DNA of 23,640 nucleotides from JANXSS01 sp025356535 (lineage in GTDB: Bacteria > Pseudomonadota > Gammaproteobacteria > Burkholderiales > Burkholderiaceae_D). The stretch lies in NCBI GenBank assembly GCA_043762325.1, contig JAYUMU010000113.1:1-23640 (forward strand), in the 5' to 3' direction. The notes beneath the pieces were generated by a model. It was not told where the DNA came from. It worked only from the letters and a program-made list of their open reading frames with translations, and searched no databases. This document shows, piece by piece, positions 1 through 7,442 of this stretch; within the stretch, counting starts at the first letter, position 1; each line of letters opens with the position of its first letter. The position numbers and the translations under genes are program-made.

Positions 1-2
1 CT

Positions 3-98
3 CCCTGCTCAAACATTAAGCAGGTGATTCAATCACGTGGGTCAAATTTAGATGAAATTTATTGCTTTAAGTGGATCAGTTCTAGGCAATCGTCAACA
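3..98 (-). mobile_element. IS terminus (probable IS21 family), left copy
   Basis: These 96 bases are a perfect inverted copy of 23545-23640. Read on the minus strand from 98, the segment begins TGTTGACGATTGCC and contains two spaced motifs, AACTGATCCACTT and AATTTGACCCACG. IS21-family ends typically start with TG and carry several copies of a short repeat resembling ACTGACCCAC. The unique sequence of this region begins sharply at 99, so the IS body would lie to the left, outside the window. No transposase gene is visible here. The family call rests on recalled end structure, not on a database match. Confidence 0.6.
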
Positions 99-136
99 AA
101 GTTGCTATCTGCCAGTAGGAGACATTCACAGATCAT

Positions 137-159
137 GCTCAACATTTTTGTTGTTGAGC
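137..159. other. 8-bp perfect stem-loop in the phosphoesterase leader
   Basis: The arms GCTCAACA (137-144) and TGTTGAGC (152-159) are exactly complementary, with a 7-nt T-rich loop. The hairpin lies about 40 nt upstream of the phosphoesterase ATG at 200 and is not followed by a T run on either strand. It may be the terminator of a gene removed by the IS, or a leader structure. Confidence 0.35.
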
Positions 160-199
160 GTCCACTGTGGAACAGCTACTTACAACTAGGCCTCAGTTT

Positions 200-952
200 A
201 TGAAAATTGCAGTAATTTCGGACATTCATGGCAATCTCGCCGCGCTCGACGCCGTGCTAGCCGACATCGAAACGCGTGGCGTCGATTTCACTGTTAACCT
301 TGGCGACATCTTGTCGGGCGCACTTCGGCCTCGCGAGACGGCTGACCGCTTGATGCCATTAAATTTACCAACCATTCGGGGAAATCACGAACGGCAAGTT
401 CTCTCAGACCAGGTCGAAAAAATGGGGCTATCAGATCGCCGAGCTTATGAAACAATTACCCCAGCCCAGAGACAATGGCTGGAGTCACTGCCTACATCGC
501 TTGAACTGGACGACGTGCTTCTAGTCCACGGCACGCCGGCGAGCGACCTCGAGTATTTTTTGGAGACCGTAACAGCGGAAGGATGCAGGGCCGCTTCCAT
601 GGCCGAGGTAGCCATCCGGGCTGGATCGACCACAGCATCTCTCATCGTATGCGGACACACCCATGTACCTAGAACCGTTCGCCTTAACGATGGCCGGCTT
701 ATCGTCAACCCTGGAAGCGTCGGTCTCCAAGCATATTATGATGATCGACCGTTTTTTCATGTTGTAGCGACTGGCACACCCCATGCGAAATACGCAGTCG
801 TTTCAAGAGAAAAGGGACATTGGGTGTCTCAACATATTTCAGTCAAATATGAGTGGGGTATTGCTGCTGCGACGGCTGTTGCAAACGGCCGTCCGGATTG
901 GGTCTTGCCGCTCAACACTGGGCGATACGAGCCGACAATTGCTATTTCTTAG
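200..952 (+). CDS. Metallophosphoesterase, YfcE/MJ0936-like
   Basis: A cytoplasmic calcineurin-like phosphoesterase of about 250 residues with no signal peptide. The dimetal site is complete: DIH at residues 8-10, the GDILSG block, GNHE, an isolated VHG, and the terminal GHTH motif. Known family members hydrolyse phosphodiesters or cyclic nucleotides, but the substrate cannot be read from sequence. I chose ATG 200 because MKIAVISDIHGN is the canonical N-terminus. A GTG at 167 would add 11 residues that do not look like the family. The gene starts about 100 bp from the IS junction at 98/99, and its base composition is more balanced than that of the high-GC genes further right, which suggests transferred DNA. 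Confidence 0.9.
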   Translation: MKIAVISDIHGNLAALDAVLADIETRGVDFTVNLGDILSGALRPRETADRLMPLNLPTIRGNHERQVLSDQVEKMGLSDRRAYETITPAQRQWLESLPTSLELDDVLLVHGTPASDLEYFLETVTAEGCRAASMAEVAIRAGSTTASLIVCGHTHVPRTVRLNDGRLIVNPGSVGLQAYYDDRPFFHVVATGTPHAKYAVVSREKGHWVSQHISVKYEWGIAAATAVANGRPDWVLPLNTGRYEPTIAIS

Positions 953-1208
953 ATGCTCGCGGTCAAGCACGGACGTCGGCGATCAGTTGAGGGGCCACTT
1001 TGGGGCGATTCCTGCCTTTCGACAAATGGATAGGCTGGTAAGCGAGAAATATTTCTCAAGAACTGGTCGTCGAATCAGAATCAATTAGGCTCGTAAAATT
1101 TTTTTTTATCAAACGGAGGCTTGTAAGACAGTCAAGAAAGCCCCGATTCAGGAGCTTTATTTTGCAGTAATATGCCTTAAAAGCCATCTGGCAATCAATG
1201 TAGGCAAC
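953..1208. other. Intergenic region with no supported gene
   Basis: Moderately AT-rich, with a T9 run near 1099-1107. I see no convincing ORF, no RNA gene, and no recombination site that I could assign to the resolvase that follows. Confidence 0.5.
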
Positions 1209-1787
1209 ATGACCGCAAATCAAAAGAAGCTTGGCCATGCCCGTGTGTCGACGGATGACCAGAATCTGGACCTGCAGCGTGATGCGTTGGCGAAGGCCGG
1301 GTGCACGGAAATCTATGAAGAGAAGGCCATTGGCTAGAATGCCGAACGCATCGAGCTGGACCACTGCCTTCGGGCACTGCGGCCAGGCGACTCGTTGTGC
1401 GTGTGGCGGCTCGATCGCCTAGGCCGGTCCCTGTCCGATCTGGTATGCATCGTGGGCGACCTGGAGAGCCGCGACATTGCCTTCGAATCGATCACCGAGA
1501 AGATCGAGACTGCGAGCGCCGCGGGCAAGCTGGTCTTCCATGTGTTTGCCGCGCTGGCCGAGTTCGAGCGTAACCTCATCCGTGAGAGAACGCATGCCGG
1601 ACTGACCGCAGCACGGGCAAGAGGGCGCACAGGCGGCCGGAAGCCAAAGCTCGATGCGAAACAGATCCGGGAGATCCGGGTATTACTGAAAGATCCGGAT
1701 GTTCGGGTGACGGATGTTGCAAAGAGGTACGGCGTAAGTCGGGCAACGGTCTACAAACACGTAGGTGCCGTTATACCGGGAAGCTGA
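1209..1787 (+). pseudogene. Serine recombinase (resolvase/invertase) with internal amber stop
   Basis: From ATG 1209 the frame reads as a Tn3-type small serine recombinase of 193 codons. The nucleophile Ser lies in ARVSTDDQN, the arginines in WRLDRLGRSL, then the long helix (AALAEFERNLIRERT), and a C-terminal Hin-like HTH (VTDVAKRYGVSRATVYKHV). Codon 43 (1335-1337) is TAG where relatives have a sense codon in the EKASG(K)NAERPEL stretch. A single A-to-T change from AAG would produce it. Everything after the stop is in frame and intact, and a restart at 1395 would make a 130-residue protein lacking the catalytic serine. It is inactive unless the stop is suppressed or is a sequencing error. The gene fits a mobile-element context. 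Confidence 0.85.
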
Positions 1788-1837
1788 GGCAGGCTGTTGT
1801 CGACCAAAAACGGATTGTTGCACCATGCAAACGGTCA

Positions 1838-2104
1838 TCAAATTTTCTTATGGTCCTCGATGACGGCGTCGATTATGACCCGGAGGACTGCAAGGGCTAC
1901 GTTTTCCCTAAGCCCAACTTTTTTTGCAATGGTCGCAATTCGTTCGGCTTGCTGCTGTTCTCGTTGCGAGTCAACTGGTGGCAGTTTTTCCGTTTTTTTT
2001 AACTTTCCAATCTCATTGGTTATTTCAAACCTCATTGCAAGCGTATGGATCAACGATTCATCCAGTTGATCTATTTTGTCTCGAAGAATTTTTAATTGGT
2101 CCAT
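1838..2104 (-). CDS. aroQ: Chorismate mutase, monofunctional AroQ type
   Basis: An 88-residue all-helical AroQ (type II) chorismate mutase, which converts chorismate to prephenate for Phe/Tyr synthesis. Recognisable elements are the N-terminal helix LRDKIDQLDESLIHTLAMRF with the first active-site Arg, the IGKLK lysine, the loop VDSQREQQ holding the conserved D-x-x-R-E, and the C-terminal helix. There is no signal sequence, so it should be cytoplasmic. It is not fused to prephenate dehydratase, and no aromatic pathway gene is nearby. It is clearly more AT-rich than the rest of the window and lies between a broken recombinase and a toxin-antitoxin pair, so it looks acquired. Similar orphan AroQ domains occur in isochorismate-pyruvate lyases (PchB), which cannot be excluded. 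Confidence 0.85.
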   Translation of the reverse strand: MDQLKILRDKIDQLDESLIHTLAMRFEITNEIGKLKKTEKLPPVDSQREQQQAERIATIAKKVGLRENVALAVLRVIIDAVIEDHKKI

Positions 2105-2220
2105 GGTTTGAGCAAGTTACGGTGGGTAGAAAGGCATTGCCCGACCGGGTCAATCCATCCTCTGCACGGTCTTCCCGATACCCATGCCCCCCTTGGTTCG
2201 TAGCCAGGCAATCCATCACT

Positions 2221-2258
2221 TGGTGCCCGGAACCGGAATCGAGCCGCAATACCCTTGC
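2221..2258 (-). repeat. tRNA-Phe-like 3' end fragment (possible att remnant)
   Basis: Read on the minus strand, the stretch ends in CTCGATTCCGGTTCCGGGCACCA-like sequence: a T-loop-like CTCGATT, a partial T-stem, an acceptor strand TCCGGGC and terminal ACCA at 2221. It resembles the 3' end of bacterial tRNA-Phe. The matching 5' acceptor strand (GCCCGGA) is absent in the roughly 75 nt upstream, so this is not a full tRNA. Such fragments are left where an integrative element recombined into a tRNA gene. Confidence 0.45.
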
Positions 2259-2282
2259 CGATTCGTGATGTCAGGCGCACGG

Positions 2283-2711
2283 TCAGGTCAAGCTCACGCG
2301 CGCGCCACCTGCCTTCACAATGGCCGCCGCCAACGCGTGGTCAAGTGTCGCAAGCGGCAGCCCTTCACGAAGCGCAAGCTCGAGGTAAGCGGCGTCGTAT
2401 GCGGAAAGGTCGTGCTGTAGGGCGATCCCCACCGTGGCATGCAGCGCACGCTCATGGGTCGTCAGGTCAGTCTCGATATCCAGATCAGCGAGCAAGGCGA
2501 GAAATTCGCGCGCGCCGGCTTCCGACACCAGGCCACGCTTCTGAGATTTCACGAGGACGTTCGCGGCCTCGAGCGCGAACAAGCTGGGTACGACTGCTGT
2601 GGCGCCGGCGGCCATCTGCTGCAGCACGGCACGGGCATAGTCCTGCATGTCCGACGACCGGTCGTTTAGAAGCCAGCGCATGGCAATCGAATTATCCAGA
2701 ACGAAACGCAT
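2283..2711 (-). CDS. vapC: PIN-domain ribonuclease toxin, VapC family
   Basis: A 142-residue PIN-domain toxin. The acidic Mg-binding residues are present: D6 (FVLDNS), E48 (FALEAANV), D106 (SAYDAAYLELA) and D124 (ATLDHAL). VapC toxins cleave specific RNAs (initiator tRNA or rRNA in studied cases); the target here is unknown. Its ATG overlaps the antitoxin stop by one base (TGATG), indicating translational coupling. Length and residue pattern are normal, so it should be functional. Confidence 0.92.
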   Translation of the reverse strand: MRFVLDNSIAMRWLLNDRSSDMQDYARAVLQQMAAGATAVVPSLFALEAANVLVKSQKRGLVSEAGAREFLALLADLDIETDLTTHERALHATVGIALQHDLSAYDAAYLELALREGLPLATLDHALAAAIVKAGGARVSLT

Positions 2712-2953
2712 CAGTCCCGGCCCTCATCGACCAGGGCGTTGATGTCGACTTCGACCGACGCACGAGCGGCCATCAGCCGCAGCATTTTTTCTGCCGCGCG
2801 TCTTGAGCGCACCTGCTTATTGTCCCCCTGGGGCGGGATAAGCTCTGCAATCGGCTCACCCTTGTGCAGAATCACGTACCGCTCCCCGTTTTTTACCCCC
2901 TGCAGTATTTCTGACCAATGCGTCCGGGCTTCGTAATTTCCAATGGTTTTCAT
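2711..2953 (-). CDS. Phd/YefM-type antitoxin paired with VapC
   Basis: An 80-residue antitoxin. The N-terminal Phd/YefM DNA-binding fold is visible in TIGNYEARTHWSEIL and VILHKGEPIAELIPP. The charged C-terminal tail (residues ~45-80) would wrap the toxin. A strong Shine-Dalgarno (AAGGAGA) precedes the ATG. The first gene of the operon encodes the antitoxin, as usual, and the pair is probably autoregulated through the palindrome just upstream. Confidence 0.88.
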   Translation of the reverse strand: MKTIGNYEARTHWSEILQGVKNGERYVILHKGEPIAELIPPQGDNKQVRSRRAAEKMLRLMAARASVEVDINALVDEGRD

Positions 2954-2968
2954 CTGGCTCTCCTTGCC

Positions 2969-2988
2969 GACTAGTATAATGACCAGTC
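2969..2988 (-). promoter_or_regulatory. Promoter/operator palindrome of the toxin-antitoxin operon
   Basis: The 20-base site has 7-base arms GACTAGT and ACCAGTC (6 of 7 complementary) around a 6-base centre. On the minus strand it contains TATACT, a good -10 candidate, about 20-25 nt before the antitoxin SD. A GTGACG 18 nt further upstream could be the -35. An operator overlapping the -10 is the expected layout for conditional autoregulation by an antitoxin. Confidence 0.5.
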
Positions 2989-3259
2989 GTGATGAACGTC
3001 ACTATTTTCCGGGTCGGGTACAGTGACTTGCAGGCGTGCGAGCATCAAGACCATTCGCTGGTCATTTGCCAGGGTAATACCCAACGGTCAGACATTTTCG
3101 AATGAGTTTACATAAAAATAATTATAGTTCTTTTAATTGTCAGCCCCCACACGACAATGTCTGCTTTTCCTGGATTGAGCACATGGTGCGCTGAACGGCG
3201 GGCAGGCATGCGTGCTGGCTCGCTGTTTCGAATGATTTTTAGAAACCGCTGCGCACCAG

Positions 3260-3311
3260 ACTGCATCAGTTGGCGGCACTGCATCGAAGCCGCGGCGCTA
3301 ACTGATGCAGT
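3260..3311. repeat. 12-bp perfect inverted repeat with nested stem
   Basis: ACTGCATCAGTT (3260-3271) is the exact reverse complement of 3300-3311. Inside, GCGGC (3273-3277) can pair with GCCGC (3289-3293), and ACTGCATC recurs directly at 3278-3285. This gives a cruciform or nested hairpin. It lies between the toxin-antitoxin operon and the PEP-CTERM gene. Its function is unknown. Confidence 0.55.
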
Positions 3312-3350
3312 TACCAACTTTGCCACCCATGTTCGATCGAGTGTGGGATG

Positions 3351-3378
3351 GCAAAGGCGATCAAGGGACCGCCTTTGC
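3351..3378 (-). terminator. Stem-loop downstream of the PEP-CTERM gene
   Basis: A perfect 9-bp stem (GCAAAGGCG / CGCCTTTGC) with a 10-nt loop, about 85 nt past the stop of the PEP-CTERM gene. There is no T run, so it would be a poor intrinsic terminator, but it could end or stabilise the transcript. Confidence 0.4.
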
Positions 3379-3461
3379 CTGCGTTTGCCTCATCGCCAGG
3401 ACACGCCCGATGGTCCGGTTCGGGTTCGACTCTACGATACCGGGCAAGTCATGTGCGCCAG

Positions 3462-4265
3462 TCAGACCGGCTTGGCAAGCCCGCGCCGGCGACGCGCCAA
3501 CAACCCGGCGGCTGCGATGCCAAACAGGGAAACGGTTCCTGGCTCCGGCACGCTGGCGCCCGGCGCACCGACGATCGTGCCGCCACTGATGCTGCATCCT
3601 GCGCAGGCAATCGTTTCCGCCGCGCCGCTTGCGCCCAGTCGCTCGACCACACCATAGGCAGACGAAACACCACCGGTGCCGGGTTCCGCGAAAAAATTAT
3701 GGGTGGGATCGCCATTGACCGCATCGATGCCAAGTGAGGCGCCGAAAGCGGTTTGTACATAACCGGTCGAAGGCGGGTTGCCAAAGCCGGATGCCGATGC
3801 TGGAAGGAATCCATAATAGCTGGCAGCATTGGCTGCGCCCGCGAACGCGAGGATGCCGCCGCCGTCGTTGAAGAATGCCTTGATTGCATCTGCGTTGGCA
3901 GTGAGATGGGCCGTGTCGGTTGCGTTGTTGTCGCAGCCGCCGCAGCTCGAATCCGAAGCGACGGCAAAGGCGCTGTAGATCCGGTGGTCAAACACGCTTG
4001 CGTCGATTGCCGCCTTTGGATTGACGTTTACGAAACTGATGCCCAGCGTGGTCAGCGCGCCGGTCAATTCTGATCCCGCATCGAATGTAAGCACAGGCAA
4101 GGTCGAACCCGCCCGCACGAAACTCAGCATTTCGTTGATCTGCTTTAACGCCGCACCATCGCTATGAAAGTCGTCGTCATGTCCGGTCAATGCGATATTG
4201 CCCGCATGGGACGATCCGACTGAAAAAATCGACGCCAGCAGCAACACGTTTCAAAGTTTTTTCAT
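3462..4265 (-). pseudogene. PEP-CTERM exported protein with a stop codon in the signal peptide
   Basis: The frame encodes about 267 residues: signal peptide, globular part and C-terminal sorting signal. The tail VPEPGTVSLFGIAAAGLLARRRR is a classic PEP-CTERM tripartite signal (Pro-Glu-Pro, hydrophobic helix, Arg cluster), processed by exosortase/EpsH in polysaccharide-producing bacteria. The best start is ATG 4265, preceded by AGGAAAA, giving MKKL, but codon 5 (4251-4253) is TGA. The frame then resumes with NVLLLASIFSVGSSHAG, the rest of a typical signal peptide with a cleavage site after SHA. A GTG at 4247 would restart without the positive n-region. The body (GHDDDFHSDG, FNDGGGILAF) loosely recalls ThuA/glutamine-amidotransferase-like folds, which is inference only. 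A CGGC pair could bind metal or form a disulfide. Confidence 0.8.
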
Positions 4266-4553
4266 CGTTTATTTTCCTGGATTCATAAAATTAATATGGC
4301 TGTAACGGACATTCGGCAATTTCTCCAACTCCCCGGGCACAATAAGTGTTCGAGATTGCCGAGTTGTCACATTCGCAATAAGTGTGCCAATTAAAATTTT
4401 TGAATCAGAAACATAGACTTAACTAAAATAGTTTTTTGAAAGAAAACCGAACTTGTAAGAAAAATCGACGGCCGGTTTTGGGATGATTTTTTAAAGAAAT
4501 CAATTTTATTACTGAGCCGTGTCACAAGCTGCTGCGGGACCATCGGATTACCA
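4266..4553. other. AT-rich intergenic region with short repeats
   Basis: No gene seen. TCGGCAAT-TTCTC (4313-4325) is an imperfect inverted match of GAGATTGCCGA (4352-4362), and CAATAAGTGT occurs directly at 4340-4349 and 4376-4385. These may be regulatory for the PEP-CTERM gene or part of a terminator region. Confidence 0.4.
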
Positions 4554-6431
4554 TCAGATTTCTACCTGCATCCCAAGCTCGATGACCCGGTTGGCCGGTA
4601 TCTTGAAATAATCTGCAGCGTCCCGGGCGTTGCGGGCCATGGCTGAATACAGTACCTCGCGCCAGAGCGCCATGCCGCCCCCGACCGTGGCAATGACGGT
4701 CTGGCGGGCAATGAAATAGGAGGTCTGCATCGGCTCGATCTCCAGGCCCGCCTGCTTGCACAGACTGAGCGCGTGCGGTATGTCGCGCTCATCCTTGAAG
4801 CCGTAGCGCACGTTCACCTGGTAGCAGGAATGGCCGAGCGACTCGATCCCGATGCGTTCGGTTTCTTCGATGCGCGGTATGTCGCTGGCAAAGATGGTCA
4901 GGAAGATGGTTCTCTCATGCAGTACCTTGTTGTGCAAAAGATTGTGCAACATGGCATGCGGCACGCCATCGCCTTCGGCCCGGAAAAATATTGCAGTGCC
5001 TTCGACCCGTAACGGCGGCGCGACGAACAGCGATTGCAGGAAGTCGCTGATCGGAATGAGATCCTTCGTGATGTTGCGAAAGACCAGCTCACGACCGGTG
5101 CGCCAGGTCAGCATCGTGGTCACCATCAAGGCGCTGATGGTCAGGGTAAACCAGCCGCCGCTGACGATTTTCAGGCTCGTCGATCCGAACAGCACGACAT
5201 CGATCGCGAAAAAGAAACCCGTTGCCGCTGCCGACAGCAGCAACGGATACTGCCATCCGAAGCGGATGACAAAGAAGGTGAGGACCGTGGTCGTCAGCAT
5301 GGTGGCCGTTGCGGCAATACCGTAGGCCGACGCGAGATTCGAAGAAGAGCCGAAGCCGACCACCGCCAGCACGACCGCTGCAAGCTGGAGCCAGTTCACC
5401 AGTGGTATGTAGATCTGTCCCTTTTCGCTCTCCGAGGTGTACAGGATGCGCATGCGGGGCAAAAACCCCAGCGCTATCGCCTGCTGTGTCACGGAGAAGG
5501 CGCCGGAAATCGTCGCCTGCGATGCAATGACCGTTGCCATGGTCGACAGCACCACCAGGGGATAGATGCTCCAGGGCCCCAATTGCTGAAAAAAAGGATT
5601 GGAGACTGCGGCCGGATTCGCCAGCAGCATCGCGCCCTGTCCCAGGTAATTCAAGGCCAATGCCGGAAAAACGATCGAGAACCAGGCAAGGCGGACCGGC
5701 TTCTTGCCGAAATGGCCCATGTCGGCATACAACGCTTCGGCGCCGGTAAGCGCCAGGACAACTGCTCCGAGGGCAACGAAGGCCAGCCAGCCGTTATGAA
5801 ACAGGAAACCGAAGGCATGAAGAGGATTGAAGGCCGCCAGGATGCTGGGGTTCTTCAGGATGTTGATGACGCCCATTGCTGCCAGTGTCATGAACCAGAC
5901 CAGCACGATCGGGCCGAACCATTTGCCGATGCCGGCCGTGCCGCGCTGCTGCACCATGTACAGCGCCACCAGCACGATCAGGGTCAGCGGGATGACGTAG
6001 GGTTTGAGCGCCGGGGTGGCGACCTCGAGGCCCTCGATTGCAGACAGGACTGAAATGGCCGGCGTGATGACGCCATCGCCGAAAAACAGGCCGGCACCGA
6101 CCATTCCAGCCAGCATGACCGGGTAATACAAGCGCGATTTCTGGGTGACCGACGACAGTGCCAGCGCCGTCAGGGCCATGATGCCGCCTTCGCCATGGTT
6201 ATCCGCCCGCAACACCAGCGTGACGTATTTCAGCGAGATGACGATGATCAGTCCCCACAGGATCAGGGAGACGACGCCGATGATATTGACCGGACTCGGC
6301 GCAATGCCATGGTGTGCGGCAAAAACTTCCTTCATTGTGTACAGCGGACTGGTGCCGATATCGCCGTACACGATGCCGATGGCAGCCAGTGTCAGTGCCG
6401 CATAACTGCTTCTGGTCGAATCTTTCGTCAC
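4554..6431 (-). CDS. kup: Low-affinity potassium uptake protein Kup
   Basis: A 625-residue Kup/HAK/KT potassium transporter, the usual length for the family. It carries about 12 membrane segments followed by a cytoplasmic C-terminal domain from about residue 460. Family hallmarks are GIVYGDIGTSPLYTMKE near the N-terminus, RADNHGEGGIMAL, and FFGDGVITPAISVLSAIEG. It moves K+ with protons across the inner membrane. The frame is intact and starts with the expected MTKDSTRSSYAALTLAAIG. It is transcribed away from the zinc-finger gene at 6580 with a 148-bp divergent gap. Confidence 0.97.
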   Translation of the reverse strand: MTKDSTRSSYAALTLAAIGIVYGDIGTSPLYTMKEVFAAHHGIAPSPVNIIGVVSLILWGLIIVISLKYVTLVLRADNHGEGGIMALTALALSSVTQKSRLYYPVMLAGMVGAGLFFGDGVITPAISVLSAIEGLEVATPALKPYVIPLTLIVLVALYMVQQRGTAGIGKWFGPIVLVWFMTLAAMGVINILKNPSILAAFNPLHAFGFLFHNGWLAFVALGAVVLALTGAEALYADMGHFGKKPVRLAWFSIVFPALALNYLGQGAMLLANPAAVSNPFFQQLGPWSIYPLVVLSTMATVIASQATISGAFSVTQQAIALGFLPRMRILYTSESEKGQIYIPLVNWLQLAAVVLAVVGFGSSSNLASAYGIAATATMLTTTVLTFFVIRFGWQYPLLLSAAATGFFFAIDVVLFGSTSLKIVSGGWFTLTISALMVTTMLTWRTGRELVFRNITKDLIPISDFLQSLFVAPPLRVEGTAIFFRAEGDGVPHAMLHNLLHNKVLHERTIFLTIFASDIPRIEETERIGIESLGHSCYQVNVRYGFKDERDIPHALSLCKQAGLEIEPMQTSYFIARQTVIATVGGGMALWREVLYSAMARNARDAADYFKIPANRVIELGMQVEI

Positions 6432-6579
6432 GTCGCACCGTCTGGAATAAGCGCCTTGGGAGACCCGTATTTTAAAGCACCGGCAATTGCACGAAAGGGG
6501 TCAACGCAAGTTAAAACGGGGGTAGCATCAGGAACATGTACGCGGCAATCCAGTCGTCACGTTTGCAACGGAGGTCAGC

Positions 6580-6786
6580 ATGGGTGAATGTCCAAAATGT
6601 GGTGGTACCGGGCTGGTGAAATGTCACCGCTGCGACGGCTCTGGCCTGGGCGACGCAAGTGCCATCCAGGCGCCGGGCTTGCCGCCCGCAACCGGTACTG
6701 TCGAGACGGCAAAGTGCACCGCCTGCCACGGCATCGGCACCGAGCCTTGCCGGCGATGCGACGGCGCCGGGGAAGTCTATTGCTGA
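6580..6786 (+). CDS. Small DnaJ-type zinc-finger protein without J domain
   Basis: A 68-residue protein made almost only of four CxxCxGxG-type motifs (CPKCGGTG, CHRCDGSG, CTACHGIG, CRRCDGAG). This matches the cysteine-rich central domain of DnaJ, which binds two Zn ions and helps hold unfolded protein. There is no J domain or C-terminal substrate domain. A perfect SD (GGAGG) lies 6 nt before the ATG, so it is a genuine gene and not a dnaJ fragment. Stand-alone domains of this type act in thiol or assembly chaperoning in plants (BSD2). A comparable role here is only an analogy. Confidence 0.85.
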   Translation: MGECPKCGGTGLVKCHRCDGSGLGDASAIQAPGLPPATGTVETAKCTACHGIGTEPCRRCDGAGEVYC

Positions 6787-6908
6787 AGGCGCTACGCTGC
6801 ATGCCCCGCCGTCTGGCCACAGTCCAGGATGCCGCACATGATCGCTGGCGTCTTGATCGAACCGCAGGCGATAACGACCGGTGCCCGTTAAAATACGAAA
6901 GCGACTGA

Positions 6909-7163
6909 TTCAGGCAGCCTTCCATCCGTCTTCTCATTTTCCTCCTCCTGCCCTGGCTCACTTTCTTTACCATCGGACGCCGATCGCCCTTTCCCAACAC
7001 CCGAAGCACGCACGCGGCCGATGAATTGAACGCCGCCGCCCGGCTGTCGGGCGACTGTCAACACCCGTCTGTCATCGAAAACAGTTTTCTGCTGCTGGCA
7101 ACGCTGATCGATGTTGCCATGTTTGCCGGGTCGCCCCATGAGACCGTGGATTTCGACGAGTGA
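6909..7163 (+). pseudogene. Possible small membrane protein frame lacking a start codon
   Basis: An 84-codon open frame begins right after TGA 6906-6908 and ends at TGA 7161-7163. It would encode a basic residue pair, a hydrophobic stretch (IRLLIFLLLPWLTFF), a basic turn (TIGRRS), then a helical acidic tail ending FDE. The pattern looks protein-like, with high-GC third positions in the second half, but there is no ATG, GTG or TTG ahead of the hydrophobic stretch. It is either a decayed gene, an upstream frameshift, or chance. I do not recognise a family. Confidence 0.3.
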
Positions 7164-7270
7164 AAAACGGCGGGCAGGTGGGTCGGCCATGTCTGGATGC
7201 GGCACCGAACGATGTCGCCTCGATGCGGCGGGACTGTTGGTTCATGCGAATTTTTTACGCACGGCGTCCT

Positions 7271-7332
7271 TTCGCATTTATTCACGGCCATTCGTTTTTC
7301 CAAATTGCAAACTTTTACGTCGCGCCTACCAT
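7271..7332 (+). promoter_or_regulatory. PIP box / hrpII-box promoter (HrpX/HrpB-type)
   Basis: TTCGC (7271-7275), exactly 15 nt, TTCGT (7291-7295), exactly 31 nt, then TACCAT (7327-7332). This fits every element of the plant-inducible-promoter consensus TTCGB-N15-TTCGB-N30-32-YANNNT, and the Ralstonia/Burkholderia hrpII box TTCG-N16-TTCG. Both are bound by the AraC-type activators HrpX/HrpB that control type III secretion genes. The box lies about 110 nt upstream of the ATG of the 315-aa gene, a normal distance. The eight TTCG bases alone could occur by chance about once in a window this size. The matched -10 and the position make chance much less likely. Confidence 0.6.
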
Positions 7333-7442
7333 CGCCTCACCCGCTCGCAGTCGTGAGCAACGGCAGGTCCGTTTCCCCGTCGCCGGTGTTGGGCGAGACG
7401 ACAGGCTGTAAATCGAGGTCCTTCATTTCTCGGAGAAACATC

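Larger units (their letters stand above)
2989..3461. other. Gene-free region with two strong inverted repeats
   Basis: I find no supported gene here. The stretch carries the 12-bp perfect inverted repeat at 3260-3311 and the 9-bp stem-loop at 3351-3378, listed separately. The composition shifts from AT-rich (3100-3140) to GC-rich. Confidence 0.5.

Noticed and set aside
2221..2300. Complete tRNA gene on the minus strand
   Set aside because: Only the 3' part is recognisable; no pairing 5' acceptor, D arm or anticodon arm.
5034..6053. 339-codon plus-strand frame inside kup
   Set aside because: Shadow of kup, which has all family motifs.
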